A stretch of DNA of 64,000 nt from Chitinophaga sp. CF418 (GCF_900142925.1 NZ_FRCN01000004.1:434001-498000), one strand, 5' to 3'; shown: positions 10,164-19,884, counted from the first letter of the stretch. Translations and numbers: made by a program. Notes: generated by a model not told the origin, from the sequence alone.

Positions 10164-10277
10164 GGAAGTTCCCTTCCATTTGGCATTGGGAAGGCGTGTT
10201 GGGCGCTGTTTATCTATTAAATCCCTGGTAGGTCGCATCAGCATACTTCCAATAACTAAGGCCAGGGATTTCCACCT
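10164..10277 (+). repeat. Imperfect repeat element, copy A
   Basis: This segment is closely matched, in inverted orientation, by 10470-10581. Shared blocks include GTTTATCTATT followed by CCCTGGTAGGTCG, and CATACTTC followed by AATAACTAA. Copy A is itself flanked by an inverted pair (GGTGGAATCCCTGGC from 10139 and GCCAGGGATTTCCACC ending 10277), giving a potential long hairpin. No convincing gene lies here. Confidence 0.6.
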
Positions 10278-10418
10278 GACACCGCTGGTTCCTTTAGTTC
10301 GCCCACTTAATTTATGGAGATACGAAGAAGGAGCTTGTATATGATATGAATGATATGGCATGCTTACAGAACTCCAAGGCAACAAATAGAGAATCGCTGC
10401 GGTCGTTCCTTCACTATG

Positions 10419-10441
10419 ATTATTGAAAGTCATTTAAGAAA
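10419..10441 (+). repeat. 23-bp direct repeat, first copy
   Basis: A 23-base block beginning ATTATTGAAAGTCATTTAAG is repeated exactly at 10637-10659. Similar flanks (CCTTCxCTAT upstream, GAAAGCCC or GGAAGCCC downstream) suggest repeated units of a larger non-coding element. Confidence 0.65.
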
Positions 10442-10469
10442 GTGGAAGCCCTGTACCACGGCAGCAGCA

Positions 10470-10581
10470 GATGGAGCTTGCTGGCATTAGTTATTTGAAG
10501 TATGATGACACGACCTACCAGGGGTTGAATAGATAAACAAAGCCAAATACGCCTTCCTGATGCTCAATGGGAAGAAACTTC
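10470..10581 (-). repeat. Imperfect repeat element, copy B (inverted relative to copy A)
   Basis: Read on the minus strand it aligns with copy A (10164-10277) over most of its length, with scattered mismatches. The best block is about 33 bases around GTTTATCTATT and CCTGGTAGGTCG. Together the copies form a large imperfect inverted repeat just downstream of the LacI-type gene. Confidence 0.6.
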
Positions 10582-10636
10582 AAAGAACTCAGCCAGCAAG
10601 CCCATACTGCTCGCTGCCGGTAAGCCCTTCGCTATA

Positions 10637-10659
10637 ATTATTGAAAGTCATTTAAGAAA
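10637..10659 (+). repeat. 23-bp direct repeat, second copy
   Basis: Exact second copy of the block at 10419-10441. It lies 36 bases past the LacI-type regulator's stop. The following GGGCAGCAAATGGAG resembles GCAGCAGCAGATGGAG near 10460, so the similarity extends beyond the exact block. Confidence 0.65.
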
Positions 10660-10695
10660 TAGAAAGCCCGATAAGCAACGGGCAGCAAATGGAGA

Positions 10696-11724
10696 TCACT
10701 GTTTCTGAGAAGACTGCCTAAACCGCGTCACAGGCTCAAGCACAACTTTCGTCCGCGTCTGCTGGCTGACAACACCATTGCCTTCGATCAATTCCATGAG
10801 CAAGCGGAACGCCTCCTTCCCCATCTCAACAGTCTGCTGATCGATACTGGACAAACTCGGCGTAATATGCTCATCAAAAGATTCGTTCGCAAACCCGACA
10901 ACGCCAAAAGCACCCGGAATATCTATATGCTTATCTTTTAACTCCTTCACCGCCCCCAAAGCCGTAAAATCCTCCACAGCAAAGACTGCATCCGGCGGCT
11001 GGGGTAAAGCCAACAAGTATTGAATAGCCTGACGACCGGCATTAATGGAAACATCTCCAAAATAGACCAGCTCATCCTCTACAGGAACACCATTATCCGT
11101 CAAAGCAGCTTTATACCCCTCCAGACGATCCTTGAAGATCTTCAGATGCTGCTGCCCGGCAATATGGGCAACCCGCTTGTACCCCTGCTTCAACAAATGC
11201 TCAGTAGCATAATACGCCCCCTTAAAGTCGTCAACTACGACGGATGGAATATTAAGACTATCATTAGCACGGTCGAAAAACACCAGCGGTACTCCCCGCT
11301 CCTTGATCTCAAGATAGTGACTGAACTCCATGGTCTCCTTGGCAATAGACGCCAGAATACCATCCACACGGGTACTCAGGAAGGTCTCGATCGCCTTCTT
11401 TTCATATTCCGGCTTTTCATTGGACTGATAAATTAGCACATTGTAACCATGCTGGTTCGCCATGCTTTCAATACCATGTACAACAGATCCGAAAAAGTTA
11501 ATTTCTGCACTGGGAATAATCACACCAATGATATTAGTGCGACCTGATCTGAGCGACCAGGCGATCCTGTCCCGCCTGTAATTCATTTTTTCCGCAGCAG
11601 CCTGCACCAGTTTACGTGTTTCCTCACTGGTACCTTTGCGGTTGTTCAGTGCGCGGGATACAGTAGCACCCGTTAAATTCAGCTCTTTAGCGATGTCTGC
11701 TATGGTGACTTTGTTATTCAACAA
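10696..11724 (-). CDS. LacI/GalR-family transcriptional regulator
   Basis: Ligand-responsive DNA-binding repressor. An N-terminal helix-turn-helix (VTIADIAKELNLTGATVSRALNN, residues 4-26) is followed by a hinge and a periplasmic-binding-protein-like sensor domain (NIIGVIIPSAEINFFGSVVHGIE; PDAVFAVEDFTALGAV; VVGFANESFDEHITPSLSSID). Its 342 residues are typical. The frame begins with two TTG codons (11724, 11721) after an in-frame stop; there is no ATG, so a TTG start is required. It is divergent from the membrane acetyltransferase. Candidate operators GTAAACGATTACA lie about 700 bases beyond its end, upstream of galK. The effector is unknown; a sugar or sugar phosphate is the family norm. Confidence 0.9.
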   Translation of the reverse strand: MLNNKVTIADIAKELNLTGATVSRALNNRKGTSEETRKLVQAAAEKMNYRRDRIAWSLRSGRTNIIGVIIPSAEINFFGSVVHGIESMANQHGYNVLIYQSNEKPEYEKKAIETFLSTRVDGILASIAKETMEFSHYLEIKERGVPLVFFDRANDSLNIPSVVVDDFKGAYYATEHLLKQGYKRVAHIAGQQHLKIFKDRLEGYKAALTDNGVPVEDELVYFGDVSINAGRQAIQYLLALPQPPDAVFAVEDFTALGAVKELKDKHIDIPGAFGVVGFANESFDEHITPSLSSIDQQTVEMGKEAFRLLMELIEGNGVVSQQTRTKVVLEPVTRFRQSSQKQ

Positions 11725-11847
11725 GGGGTAGCTTTAACACTAAAGTAAAAAATTCATTCCGGATACGCTAAAATTTCTGGCTATGCGTAGTAAAATGGTT
11801 GTATTATATTTATAGGCAACCAATTTCTATTTTCCAGGTAACTAATT

Positions 11848-12978
11848 ATGACTATGAGCAAAGCTACACCACAGCGCTTTTTACCGCTGGACGTTTTCAG
11901 GGGACTGACCGTATGTTTTATGATTATTGTGAATACGCCGGGATGGGACACGGCCTATTCCATTCTTAACCATGCAAAATGGCATGGCTGTACACCGACC
12001 GACATGGTATTCCCTTCCTTTCTCTTTGCTGTAGGAAATGCGATGAGCTTTAGCATGCGCAAATTCGCAGAGCTGGACAACAAAACAGTGCTGGCAAAGA
12101 TCTTCCGCCGTACTATCCTTATTTTCCTGCTGGGTTACCTGATGTACTGGCTGCCCTTTGTGCGGCATACCGATACCGGCCTGGAATTTATTCCCATTTC
12201 AGACACCCGTATCCTGGGCGTATTACAACGTATCGCCCTCTGTTACTGCTTTGCCTCCCTGCTTATTCACTATCTGCCTAAAAAGGCGGTATGGGCCGTG
12301 AGCGCATTATTCCTGCTGGGCTACTGGGCCATCATGTATTTCTTCGGAGATCCTGCCGATCCTTACAGCCTGACCGGTAATGCAGCGATACATTTTGACA
12401 AACTGATACTGGGCGACAAACACCTGTATCACGGTGAAGGCATCGCATTCGACCCTGAGGGGCTGCTAAGCACACTTCCGGCTATTGTAAACGTCATTGC
12501 CGGCTACTTTACCGGCCTGTTTATCCAGGAACATAGTAAAACAGCGCTGGGGCGCAAGCGCCTGTTACAGATGGGCGGACTGCTTATACTGGTGGCTTTA
12601 CTGTGGAATACAGTGTTCCCTATCAATAAAAAGCTCTGGACCAGCTCCTATGTGCTCTTTACCGTGGGAATTGACCTCTGGATCCTTGCTATACTGATTT
12701 ATGTGATCGACTATAAGAAACAGGAACGCTGGACTGGCTTCTTCACCGTTTTTGGTAAGAATCCCCTGTTCCTCTATTTACTGTCTGAAGTACTGGTTAT
12801 TTTCCTCTACTTCTTCCAGGTAGGCGATATGAGTGTGTTCCGCTGGATCAATACCTACATTTTCCAGCCTATACTTCCGGGAAAAGCAGGCTCGCTGCTG
12901 TTCGCCCTGGTGTATATGCTGCTCTGCTGGACCGTAGGTAAAATACTTGATAAAAAGCGTATATACATACGTGTTTAG
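11848..12978 (+). CDS. HGSNAT-like membrane acyltransferase (DUF5009 type)
   Basis: Polytopic membrane protein of 376 residues with about ten hydrophobic segments. It resembles heparan-alpha-glucosaminide N-acetyltransferase. The N-terminal LPLDVFRGLTVCFMIIVN and the block WHGCTPTDMVFPSFLFAVG are family hallmarks. The histidine in WHG corresponds to the conserved membrane histidine of the family. Such proteins are thought to move acetyl groups across the membrane onto amino sugars; here the acceptor is unknown. It starts at ATG 11848 and is divergent from the LacI-type gene, with 123 bases between, so it could be under that regulator's control. The SDR gene follows 80 bases downstream on the same strand. 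Confidence 0.85.
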   Translation: MTMSKATPQRFLPLDVFRGLTVCFMIIVNTPGWDTAYSILNHAKWHGCTPTDMVFPSFLFAVGNAMSFSMRKFAELDNKTVLAKIFRRTILIFLLGYLMYWLPFVRHTDTGLEFIPISDTRILGVLQRIALCYCFASLLIHYLPKKAVWAVSALFLLGYWAIMYFFGDPADPYSLTGNAAIHFDKLILGDKHLYHGEGIAFDPEGLLSTLPAIVNVIAGYFTGLFIQEHSKTALGRKRLLQMGGLLILVALLWNTVFPINKKLWTSSYVLFTVGIDLWILAILIYVIDYKKQERWTGFFTVFGKNPLFLYLLSEVLVIFLYFFQVGDMSVFRWINTYIFQPILPGKAGSLLFALVYMLLCWTVGKILDKKRIYIRV

Positions 12979-13058
12979 ATCAGGATATCCTATCTTAGCT
13001 AAATAATGACGACAACGGCTTTTGCAGATCATTGTGTAATAATCAGTTATCTATTAGT

Positions 13059-13844
13059 ATGGAACTATCGTTAAAGGGGAAAACCGCCGTTATCTGTGGA
13101 AGCACTCAGGGTATAGGATTGGCTACAGCCAGGGAACTGGCGGTATTGGGTGCGGAATGCGTCCTGCTGGCCAGGAACAGAGATACGCTAAAAGCCGTTG
13201 TAGCCACACTGGCCACCGATCATTTACAGGAACACAGTTACAAAGTAGCCGATTTCCGGGATACGCAACAGGTAGAACAAACTATCCAGAGTATTACAGA
13301 AAGCAAAACAGTGCATATCCTCGTGAACAATACCAGTGGCCCTAAAACAGGCCCTGTAATGGAAGCTGATATTCACGAATTTACAGATGCCTTCCAGCAG
13401 CATCTGATCATCAATCATATACTTGTACAGGCAGTCATAGCCGGCATGACCGCTGCCGGCTATGGCCGCATTATCAATATCATTTCGACATCGGTAAAAA
13501 CGCCGCTCAGGAACCTGGGCGTCTCCAATACCATCCGTGCAGCAGTGGCCAACTGGGCCAAGACCATGGCTAGTGAACTGGCGCCTTATGGCATCACTGT
13601 GAACAATGTCCTGCCCGGCACGACCAATACCGCCCGCCTGCAGGCCATCCTGGAACAGAATGCCGCCAGACGCAATACCGTGGTGGCCACCATTGAAGAG
13701 GAACTGCTGAATGAAATACCAATGAAACGGTTTGCCGACCCGAAAGAGATTGCCGCCGCCGCTGCATTTCTGGCTACGCCGGCCGCTGGTTATATTACCG
13801 GCACCAACCTCTGTGTAGATGGAGGGAAAACACCTGTGCTATAA
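13059..13844 (+). CDS. Short-chain dehydrogenase/reductase family protein with atypical active site
   Basis: Rossmann-fold protein of 261 residues from ATG 13059 (MELSLKGKTAVICGSTQGIG); a TTG nine codons upstream is less likely. The cofactor loop GSTQGIG, the NNTSGP equivalent of the NNAG motif, and the C-terminal YITGTNLCVDGGK are clear. The catalytic serine region is present (IISTSVKTP), but the usual YxxxK is replaced by SNTIR: no tyrosine, and arginine for lysine. Some FabG-like relatives share this substitution. Reductase activity is therefore uncertain and no substrate can be given. A terminator follows. Confidence 0.85.
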   Translation: MELSLKGKTAVICGSTQGIGLATARELAVLGAECVLLARNRDTLKAVVATLATDHLQEHSYKVADFRDTQQVEQTIQSITESKTVHILVNNTSGPKTGPVMEADIHEFTDAFQQHLIINHILVQAVIAGMTAAGYGRIINIISTSVKTPLRNLGVSNTIRAAVANWAKTMASELAPYGITVNNVLPGTTNTARLQAILEQNAARRNTVVATIEEELLNEIPMKRFADPKEIAAAAAFLATPAAGYITGTNLCVDGGKTPVL

Positions 13845-13917
13845 ATGGCATACCAGTCTCACGACATACCATGTGAGATATTCACCTGATAACAGACAAG
13901 ATCTTATACAAAGTAAA

Positions 13918-13939
13918 GGCCCCGGCAAAAACCGGGGCC
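13918..13939 (+). terminator. Strong hairpin terminator, possibly bidirectional
   Basis: Perfect 8-bp GC stem GGCCCCGG/CCGGGGCC with a 6-base loop lies between the plus-strand SDR gene and the minus-strand SusD gene, which converge here. The T-tracts on both sides are modest. Confidence 0.65.
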
Positions 13940-14074
13940 TAATTCATCACTTTTTACTATTACAAATTGAACAAGTGTGTATCTGATCTAACAAAACTCC
14001 ACATTCCTGACTCATTCTGTAAAGCAAAAACGGAAATTCATTTACGCAAGCGGGAAAACTGTCCCGCTTTTATG

Positions 14075-15508
14075 TTACTCCTTGTCAAACCATAAACGGG
14101 TAGTCAGCTGATCGGCGCCCTGATTGGCCACAGCTTTCTTATAATTAACCCCGTTCAAAGCCTGTTCAGAAGATGGATAAGTCAATCTCAATGGCATCTT
14201 GCCGGCACCAAGTGCACCGGTATATGCCGGCGTCAGTTTAGGATAGTCCAGTCTGCGCCATTCTGCAAAACCTTCCAGCCCTTCTCCAAACAGCGCCAGC
14301 CATTTCTGATCACCAATGGATTGCTTGTAGTTAGCAGGATTGTATAGCACCGAAGGCTGTGCCAGGTAAGCTGTTACATTCAGGTCGCTTACATTATACT
14401 GCTTCAGTGAAGTAGTCACCGCCTTTGTGTACAGCGTAGCTGCATCACCGGATAATAATCCGACCTGCGCGGCTTCAGCCCTGATGAACCACAGTTCAGC
14501 CGCATTGAACAATACAGCAGGAGCCGCAGTAGCAGTGAATACCGCACCAACATCAGAAGTCTTGTTCAGACCCAGACGGGCTGCAGAATCAGTACGCAGA
14601 CCATTCGTAACACCTACGATCTTGTTAGTATCTCTTGGCAGTGCACCATAGATGGTCAGACGCGGATCATTTAATGCATTCAGCTTGTCTACCACACTCT
14701 TACTGATCCTGTAATCATTACGGGTTTCCCTGTTCTTGGCTACCGGGTTCTGGTTAGGAGATGCCTGATAGATCAGTTGTGCATTGTCTGAATTGTCAAT
14801 GATCAGGTTATTGTCGTCAGCCCCTATTTCATCAAATACTGCTTTCGCCGCAGCAAACTCTTTGTCGGAAATACGCAGTGCAATACGCAGTCTTAAAGAG
14901 TTGGCGAACTTCTTCCAACGCTGCATGCTTCCGTTGTACAGGATATCGCCGGCAATAGGATTATCTGACGTAGAGATCAGTCCTACCGCTGTTTTCAGCT
15001 CTGCCAGCAGGCCTAAATAAATATCACGCTGTGTATCATATTCAGGCGTCAGGTATTGCTCGATCTGTGAAGTCTGCTTATAAGGCACATCACCATACAG
15101 GTCTGTCAACACCTGGAAGATCCATGAACGCATAATGATACCTACCGCCTTATAGTTAGGATTATGCAGGGTATCTCCCAGCTGTATCAGTTTGGTAAAA
15201 TCGGATACGCCCTGTGCATAGAAGTTATTCCATACCGCCTGGATACTGGTAGCCGCAGGCACATACCTGTCGGGATCAGTATACTGGATCTTGGCCCAGT
15301 ATTGTACGTACAGCAGACTGGTTTCCATAGAGGCGTCAGTACCCCAGTAAGTATCCACATTGGCTTTGATGCCATTGGTCAGCAGGTAGTCTGGCTGTAC
15401 TGTTTCAGATTCATTTGGGTTCTTGTTAATGTCTTCCAGCTGTTTCGTGCAACTGCTGAAGATCACTGCTGCACCTGCCAGACCCAATATATATTTAACT
15501 AATTTCAT
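14075..15508 (-). CDS. SusD/RagB-like outer-membrane lipoprotein
   Basis: Surface lipoprotein that caps a SusC transporter and binds its nutrient. The chosen start, ATG 15508, gives MKLVKYILGLAGAAVIFSSC, a textbook lipoprotein signal with Cys20. An in-frame ATG at 15532 would overlap the susC stop (TAATG) and add eight residues before this signal. The mature protein shows SusD-like features: the early ITDLYGDVPY-type block (LTDLYGDVPYKQTSQI), NSLRLRIALRIS and the C-terminal LFGEGLEGFAEWRRLDYPKL. The 477 residues are normal for the family. It is cotranscribed after the SusC gene. The transported nutrient is unknown. Confidence 0.93.
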   Translation of the reverse strand: MKLVKYILGLAGAAVIFSSCTKQLEDINKNPNESETVQPDYLLTNGIKANVDTYWGTDASMETSLLYVQYWAKIQYTDPDRYVPAATSIQAVWNNFYAQGVSDFTKLIQLGDTLHNPNYKAVGIIMRSWIFQVLTDLYGDVPYKQTSQIEQYLTPEYDTQRDIYLGLLAELKTAVGLISTSDNPIAGDILYNGSMQRWKKFANSLRLRIALRISDKEFAAAKAVFDEIGADDNNLIIDNSDNAQLIYQASPNQNPVAKNRETRNDYRISKSVVDKLNALNDPRLTIYGALPRDTNKIVGVTNGLRTDSAARLGLNKTSDVGAVFTATAAPAVLFNAAELWFIRAEAAQVGLLSGDAATLYTKAVTTSLKQYNVSDLNVTAYLAQPSVLYNPANYKQSIGDQKWLALFGEGLEGFAEWRRLDYPKLTPAYTGALGAGKMPLRLTYPSSEQALNGVNYKKAVANQGADQLTTRLWFDKE

Positions 15509-15531
15509 GATTGCTACGTTTAAACTGTTCA

Positions 15532-18500
15532 TTAAAAGGATACCCGCAGGTTAAGACCGATACTACGCGTTGTTGGGATCTGTAAGGTTTCAAGACCTTG
15601 TCCGTTACCAGTGTTGAACGCTGTTTCAGGATCGATGTTTGGCACCTTCTTGTCAATATAAAAGAGGTTACGTCCGGTTACAGTCAGGTTCACCGCCTGC
15701 AGCCCCCATCTGTGGATCAGCTCCTGTGGCAGCGCATATCCCAGTCTTACTTCACGCAGTTTGATGAAAGAAGCACTATATACACTTGTTTCATTCAGGG
15801 AAGAACTATACACAGATTTGTAATAGGTCTGCGCAGATACCAACTGCTCATTCTTTTTACCATCAGCAGTTACACCATCGAAGACCATACCGTCATGATG
15901 TACGGTCTCTCCGTTCGGCGTTGTTGCATTATGATCTGCCAGACGTATCGCGGTAGTACCCGTATTGTTGGCATAGTAATAAGGAAGACCGCCGTGTTCT
16001 TCATCACGACCTGGTAAACTTGCCGCCAGTACACCTGTATAGATACCGGTGTAGTTGGTACCTGACCAGATTTGACCACCCTGTCTTGTATCGATCAGGA
16101 AACCGACTGTGAATCCTTTAAAGGAGAAGTTGTTGTTTACACTACCAGTCCATTTCGGCGTAAAGTAACCCAGCACCTTTTTATCGTCAGCGATCTGCGG
16201 CGTACCGGCAGCAGCGCCAGATTCATTTACCAGTACACGTCCCTGTGCATCACGTTTGTAGGCTTTACCATACAGCGCACCATAACGTTTTCCTTTGCTG
16301 GCCAGTACCTGGATGTTGCCGGAGCTACCCAGTACATAATCATTCAGGAATCCTTCTTTATCCAGCTCAATTACTTTACTGATATTCTTCGCATAATTGA
16401 AGTTGATGTCCCAACGGAAACCTGAAGCTGTTGTTATCGGAGTTCCTCCTAAGGTTACTTCCACACCATGGTTGTTGATCTTACCTGCATTCAGCAGTTT
16501 TTTCAGGTAACCGGTAGTGGCGCTTACATCAGCCAGCAATATCTGGTTGTAACTGCTGGATGTATAATAGGTCACATCGGTATGGATCCGGTCATTGAAG
16601 AAACTTGCCTCCAGACCTACTTCCGATGCTTTGGTGATCTCAGGTTTCAGATCTTTCTTCAGGAATTTATCATTCACTGTCAGCAGCGGGTTGCTACCGA
16701 AAGGCTGGCTGAAAGGATAAGTATTGATCAGCTGATAAGGATCTGCGTCTTTACCAACCTGTGCCCATCCACCTCTGATCTTCAGGGAAGACAACACATC
16801 GCCTTTAATACCCAGCGCATCGCTCAGTACCACAGCTGCGTTCACGGAAGGATAGAAATAAGAGTTGTTTGCCGCAGGCAGAGTAGAAGAGCGGTCGTTA
16901 CGTGCGGTAACGTTCAGGTATGCCCAGTCCCTGAAGCTCAGCTGTGCAGATGCAAATGCGCTATATACTCTCAGTTTGGAGAAATAGCTGGTAGAGATCA
17001 ATGGGTCCCTGGAGTTGTTCAGGGTATACACATCTTTCACCGCCAGTTTAGGCGCCTGCTGATAGTTCTGCTCGAACTGATTGGTACGCTCGTTAGCGCC
17101 GATCAATCCGTCAATAGAGAAGTCGCTGTTCAGTTTCTTCTTCGCATTCAGCGTAAACTCAATATTGGTTTCTGTTACCAGGTAGTTATCCTCTGTATAG
17201 GAACCGAATGGAGTACCGTTGGTATAGAATGCTACCTTGTATTTACGCTTGTCGTTGTAAGTATCTGTACCTACACGCAGATTGGCAGAGAGCCAGTTAG
17301 TGATATCGTAAGAGAGACGGGCATTTCCGAAGAAACGGTTACGTACCTGTCCTACTGTATTTTCGTTCTGGATCCAGTAAGGATTGCTGTAATAACTGTG
17401 GTTCCAGTTGTAGTCTGTACCATCAGCGTTTTTATAGTTACGCAGCAGTTTGGTATCTACCTGACGGCCGAACCAGATGAACTGCAGGGTCACACTGTTA
17501 CCGCGACGACCATCCACACCGGGAAGGTTGTCTGCGCCGCCCCTGGTATAGTTAGCGAATGTGCTCAGGGTCAGTTTAGGAGCGATACGGTAGGTACTGT
17601 TCAGTGTAAATGAGTTACGGGTGATGCCTGTGTTAGGCAGGATACCTGTCTGTTTGGTATTATTAAAAGAGAAGCGGTAATCCAGTTTCTCGTTGCTGCC
17701 GCCAACAGATAAACCATTGTTCAGCGTATAACCTGTTTCATAGAAATCTCTCACGTTATCAGGATGCGCCACAAAAGGAGCCGGCTGACCGTTAGAGAAG
17801 AACTGAGGGATCAGACGGCCATCCATTTTCGGTCCCCAGCTTTCATCTGTACCATCATTTAATCCACCGCCTTTACCATCTACATAGGAGAACTGTCCGC
17901 CGGAACCCTGTCCATAAACATCCTGGAACTTAGGCAATACCAGCAGGCTCTCGAAGGTAGCGCTGGAGTTTACAGTAATACCCAGGCCTTTGGCGCCTTT
18001 ACCGGTTTTGGTTTTGATCACCAGTACGCCCGCCGCTGCACGTGAACCGTACAAAGCCGCAGCATTAGGACCCTTCAATACGTTCAGCGATTCGATGTCG
18101 TCCGGGTTCAGGTCGGAAATAGCGTTGGCAAAGTCACGGCCTGTACCAATACCCAGCTGGCTGTTATCTACCGGCACACCATCTATAATGAACAGTGGCT
18201 GGTTGTTACCTGCTATGGAAGTTTCACCACGGATAATGATACGGGAAGAACCCAGGTTACCCTGGCTGTTGGTCACCGTTACACCAGCGATCTTACCTGC
18301 CAGTGCATTTACCAGGTTGGTTTCCTTGGCTTCAGCGATGTCTTTCGCCTTCAGTTCCTGTACGGCATAACCGAGGGAACGTTTTTCCCTGGAGATGCCC
18401 AGCGCGGTTACCACTACTTCGTTCAGGCGGCTCTCAGCACTTTCCAGCGCAATGTTGACTACCTTACCTGTACCTACTACCTGGTCTACCGGATTATAAC

Positions 18501-18738
18501 CTATGAAAGAGAAATGAAGTGTATCAGTTGGTTTTGCTGTGATGCTGAACTTACCATCAGCATCTGTGTTTGTACCACGGTTAGTTCCCTTGATAGTAAC
18601 GATCGCGCCTGGAATACGCTGCGCATCGGAGCGGGAAGTAACAACACCGGATACCTTGTTATCCTGCGCCTGTGCCCACTGCAGGCCCAGTAACACGAAC
18701 AGCAGTATGCCAGCTGTTGTTTTTAATTGTTTGATCAT
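15532..18738 (-). CDS. SusC/RagA-type TonB-linked outer-membrane transporter
   Basis: Large outer-membrane importer of glycans or peptides, working with the SusD-like lipoprotein encoded next. Translation is placed at ATG 18738 (MIKQLKTTAGILLFVLLGLQ, signal peptide), not at the in-frame upstream codon that would precede the signal with 29 unlikely residues. Order: carboxypeptidase-regulatory-like domain (VSGVVTSRSDAQRIPGAIV, from about residue 27), TonB box and plug (LNEVVVTALGISREKRSLGYA; SLNVLKGPNAAALYGSRAA), then a 22-strand-type barrel to a C-terminal aromatic end (RSIGLNLRVSF). The 1068 residues are typical. No sigma/anti-sigma pair is adjacent. Confidence 0.95.
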   Translation of the reverse strand: MIKQLKTTAGILLFVLLGLQWAQAQDNKVSGVVTSRSDAQRIPGAIVTIKGTNRGTNTDADGKFSITAKPTDTLHFSFIGYNPVDQVVGTGKVVNIALESAESRLNEVVVTALGISREKRSLGYAVQELKAKDIAEAKETNLVNALAGKIAGVTVTNSQGNLGSSRIIIRGETSIAGNNQPLFIIDGVPVDNSQLGIGTGRDFANAISDLNPDDIESLNVLKGPNAAALYGSRAAAGVLVIKTKTGKGAKGLGITVNSSATFESLLVLPKFQDVYGQGSGGQFSYVDGKGGGLNDGTDESWGPKMDGRLIPQFFSNGQPAPFVAHPDNVRDFYETGYTLNNGLSVGGSNEKLDYRFSFNNTKQTGILPNTGITRNSFTLNSTYRIAPKLTLSTFANYTRGGADNLPGVDGRRGNSVTLQFIWFGRQVDTKLLRNYKNADGTDYNWNHSYYSNPYWIQNENTVGQVRNRFFGNARLSYDITNWLSANLRVGTDTYNDKRKYKVAFYTNGTPFGSYTEDNYLVTETNIEFTLNAKKKLNSDFSIDGLIGANERTNQFEQNYQQAPKLAVKDVYTLNNSRDPLISTSYFSKLRVYSAFASAQLSFRDWAYLNVTARNDRSSTLPAANNSYFYPSVNAAVVLSDALGIKGDVLSSLKIRGGWAQVGKDADPYQLINTYPFSQPFGSNPLLTVNDKFLKKDLKPEITKASEVGLEASFFNDRIHTDVTYYTSSSYNQILLADVSATTGYLKKLLNAGKINNHGVEVTLGGTPITTASGFRWDINFNYAKNISKVIELDKEGFLNDYVLGSSGNIQVLASKGKRYGALYGKAYKRDAQGRVLVNESGAAAGTPQIADDKKVLGYFTPKWTGSVNNNFSFKGFTVGFLIDTRQGGQIWSGTNYTGIYTGVLAASLPGRDEEHGGLPYYYANNTGTTAIRLADHNATTPNGETVHHDGMVFDGVTADGKKNEQLVSAQTYYKSVYSSSLNETSVYSASFIKLREVRLGYALPQELIHRWGLQAVNLTVTGRNLFYIDKKVPNIDPETAFNTGNGQGLETLQIPTTRSIGLNLRVSF

Positions 18739-19114
18739 TGTATCAGATTTACGGATTGTTTTAAGAATGATTCCTGATCTGTCGGGACAAAAAAATTCCA
18801 TCTGCCAGGCGACGGCCTGCAGCAACGACGATTAGTTGGTTTACTATTTAATTATCTGAAAACTGGCTTTACATACACATGTAAGAAGAACAATGCATGC
18901 CGGTACAACACCGGGACATGGTTTCGGCTGATTTACTACAGACTTCTGCTGCGGTACCCTTGTTGAGCATATAGGCTATGACCATTTAATGTTGGCGTTT
19001 AATTATAGCGCCAAAATTAACATACATTTAGTAATCTACAAAACAAGTAGACTTAATAGGCTGAATAATATTTATTCTTGTTTAGATAATATCAGTAAGA
19101 GGGGAAATAAGTAC
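18739..19114. other. 376-base gap upstream of the SusC gene
   Basis: No gene seen. It should contain the SusC-SusD promoter. Small inverted repeats occur (TTGGCG/CGCCAA near 18983-19010; TCTAC/GTAGA near 19033), none strong enough to assign. Confidence 0.4.
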
Positions 19115-19867
19115 CTAATGATCCTCTGCTGGCAATAATCCTGCGTCCTGGAGCTGTTTTTTTACTGCCGGGTTCGCGCTGTACTTCGATATAGGATCTT
19201 TCAGATTCTTCGCATCCAGGGTTAAGGGATTAAATTTATCACGGTATGCATCAGCGAAGGCATTACCATATATCAGGTTCATCCAGGCGTAGTAAGGTTC
19301 ATACCTGCCATATCCCCTGTATTGCCAGAATTGATCCATCTGCCGGGTAAATTTTTCAAGACCGGCACTAAACTCTTCTTCAGTTGCCTTTGTAATGGGC
19401 TGTTTCCGCTTCAACGCGTCCAGCTGCTCCTTTTTATAGAGGGTAATACTGAAATGTGAACCGGTATCTTTTCGAATGGCTGCCAATGCTTCCTGCATGG
19501 TCTTATATCCATTGTCCACGCCATCTGCACAAAACATTACCAGGGAATCCTGCCGCTTGAAATACTGGAAGGTAGTGCAGAAATAGACATTATCGTCCGA
19601 CAGATGGATCGTATACATTCTGCCATTATCAAAGACCCGCCTCACTTCCAGACGCTCCTCACCGCTCCCCTTGCCGGGCGCCCCTGCCAGCTTTACCTGC
19701 CTGGACGGACCATCTGTGTTATCCACAATCAGTTCATCATCATCAATCTTCAGATGACAAACCGGCGCATTCCCGGTAGTAAATGTATACCAGTCCCCTT
19801 TCTGTGCGAATACGGGAGAAATAAGCATACATAAAAGAGAGCAGAGGCTAATTGACAAGGATCGCAT
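19115..19867 (-). CDS. Secreted protein of unknown function
   Basis: The 250-residue precursor has a signal peptide (MRSLSISLCSLLCMLISPVFAQ). I do not recognise its family. The mature part starts with a beta-rich region (GDWYTFTTGNAPVCHLKIDDDELIVDN), contains two further cysteines near FCTTFQYF and VMFCADG, and ends in a charged, helical, tyrosine-rich half (QYRGYGRYEPYYAWMNLIYGNAFADAYRDKF). It begins 17 bases after the amidase gene stop on the same strand, so the two are probably translated from one mRNA and may act together in the periplasm. No enzyme motif is visible. Confidence 0.75.
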   Translation of the reverse strand: MRSLSISLCSLLCMLISPVFAQKGDWYTFTTGNAPVCHLKIDDDELIVDNTDGPSRQVKLAGAPGKGSGEERLEVRRVFDNGRMYTIHLSDDNVYFCTTFQYFKRQDSLVMFCADGVDNGYKTMQEALAAIRKDTGSHFSITLYKKEQLDALKRKQPITKATEEEFSAGLEKFTRQMDQFWQYRGYGRYEPYYAWMNLIYGNAFADAYRDKFNPLTLDAKNLKDPISKYSANPAVKKQLQDAGLLPAEDH

Positions 19868-19884
19868 AACATTAATTAAAAAGG

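Noticed and set aside
10092..10433. 113-codon open frame on the minus strand
   Set aside because: It lies across repeat copy A, has no recognisable domain or signal, and its composition follows the repeats. Treated as chance.
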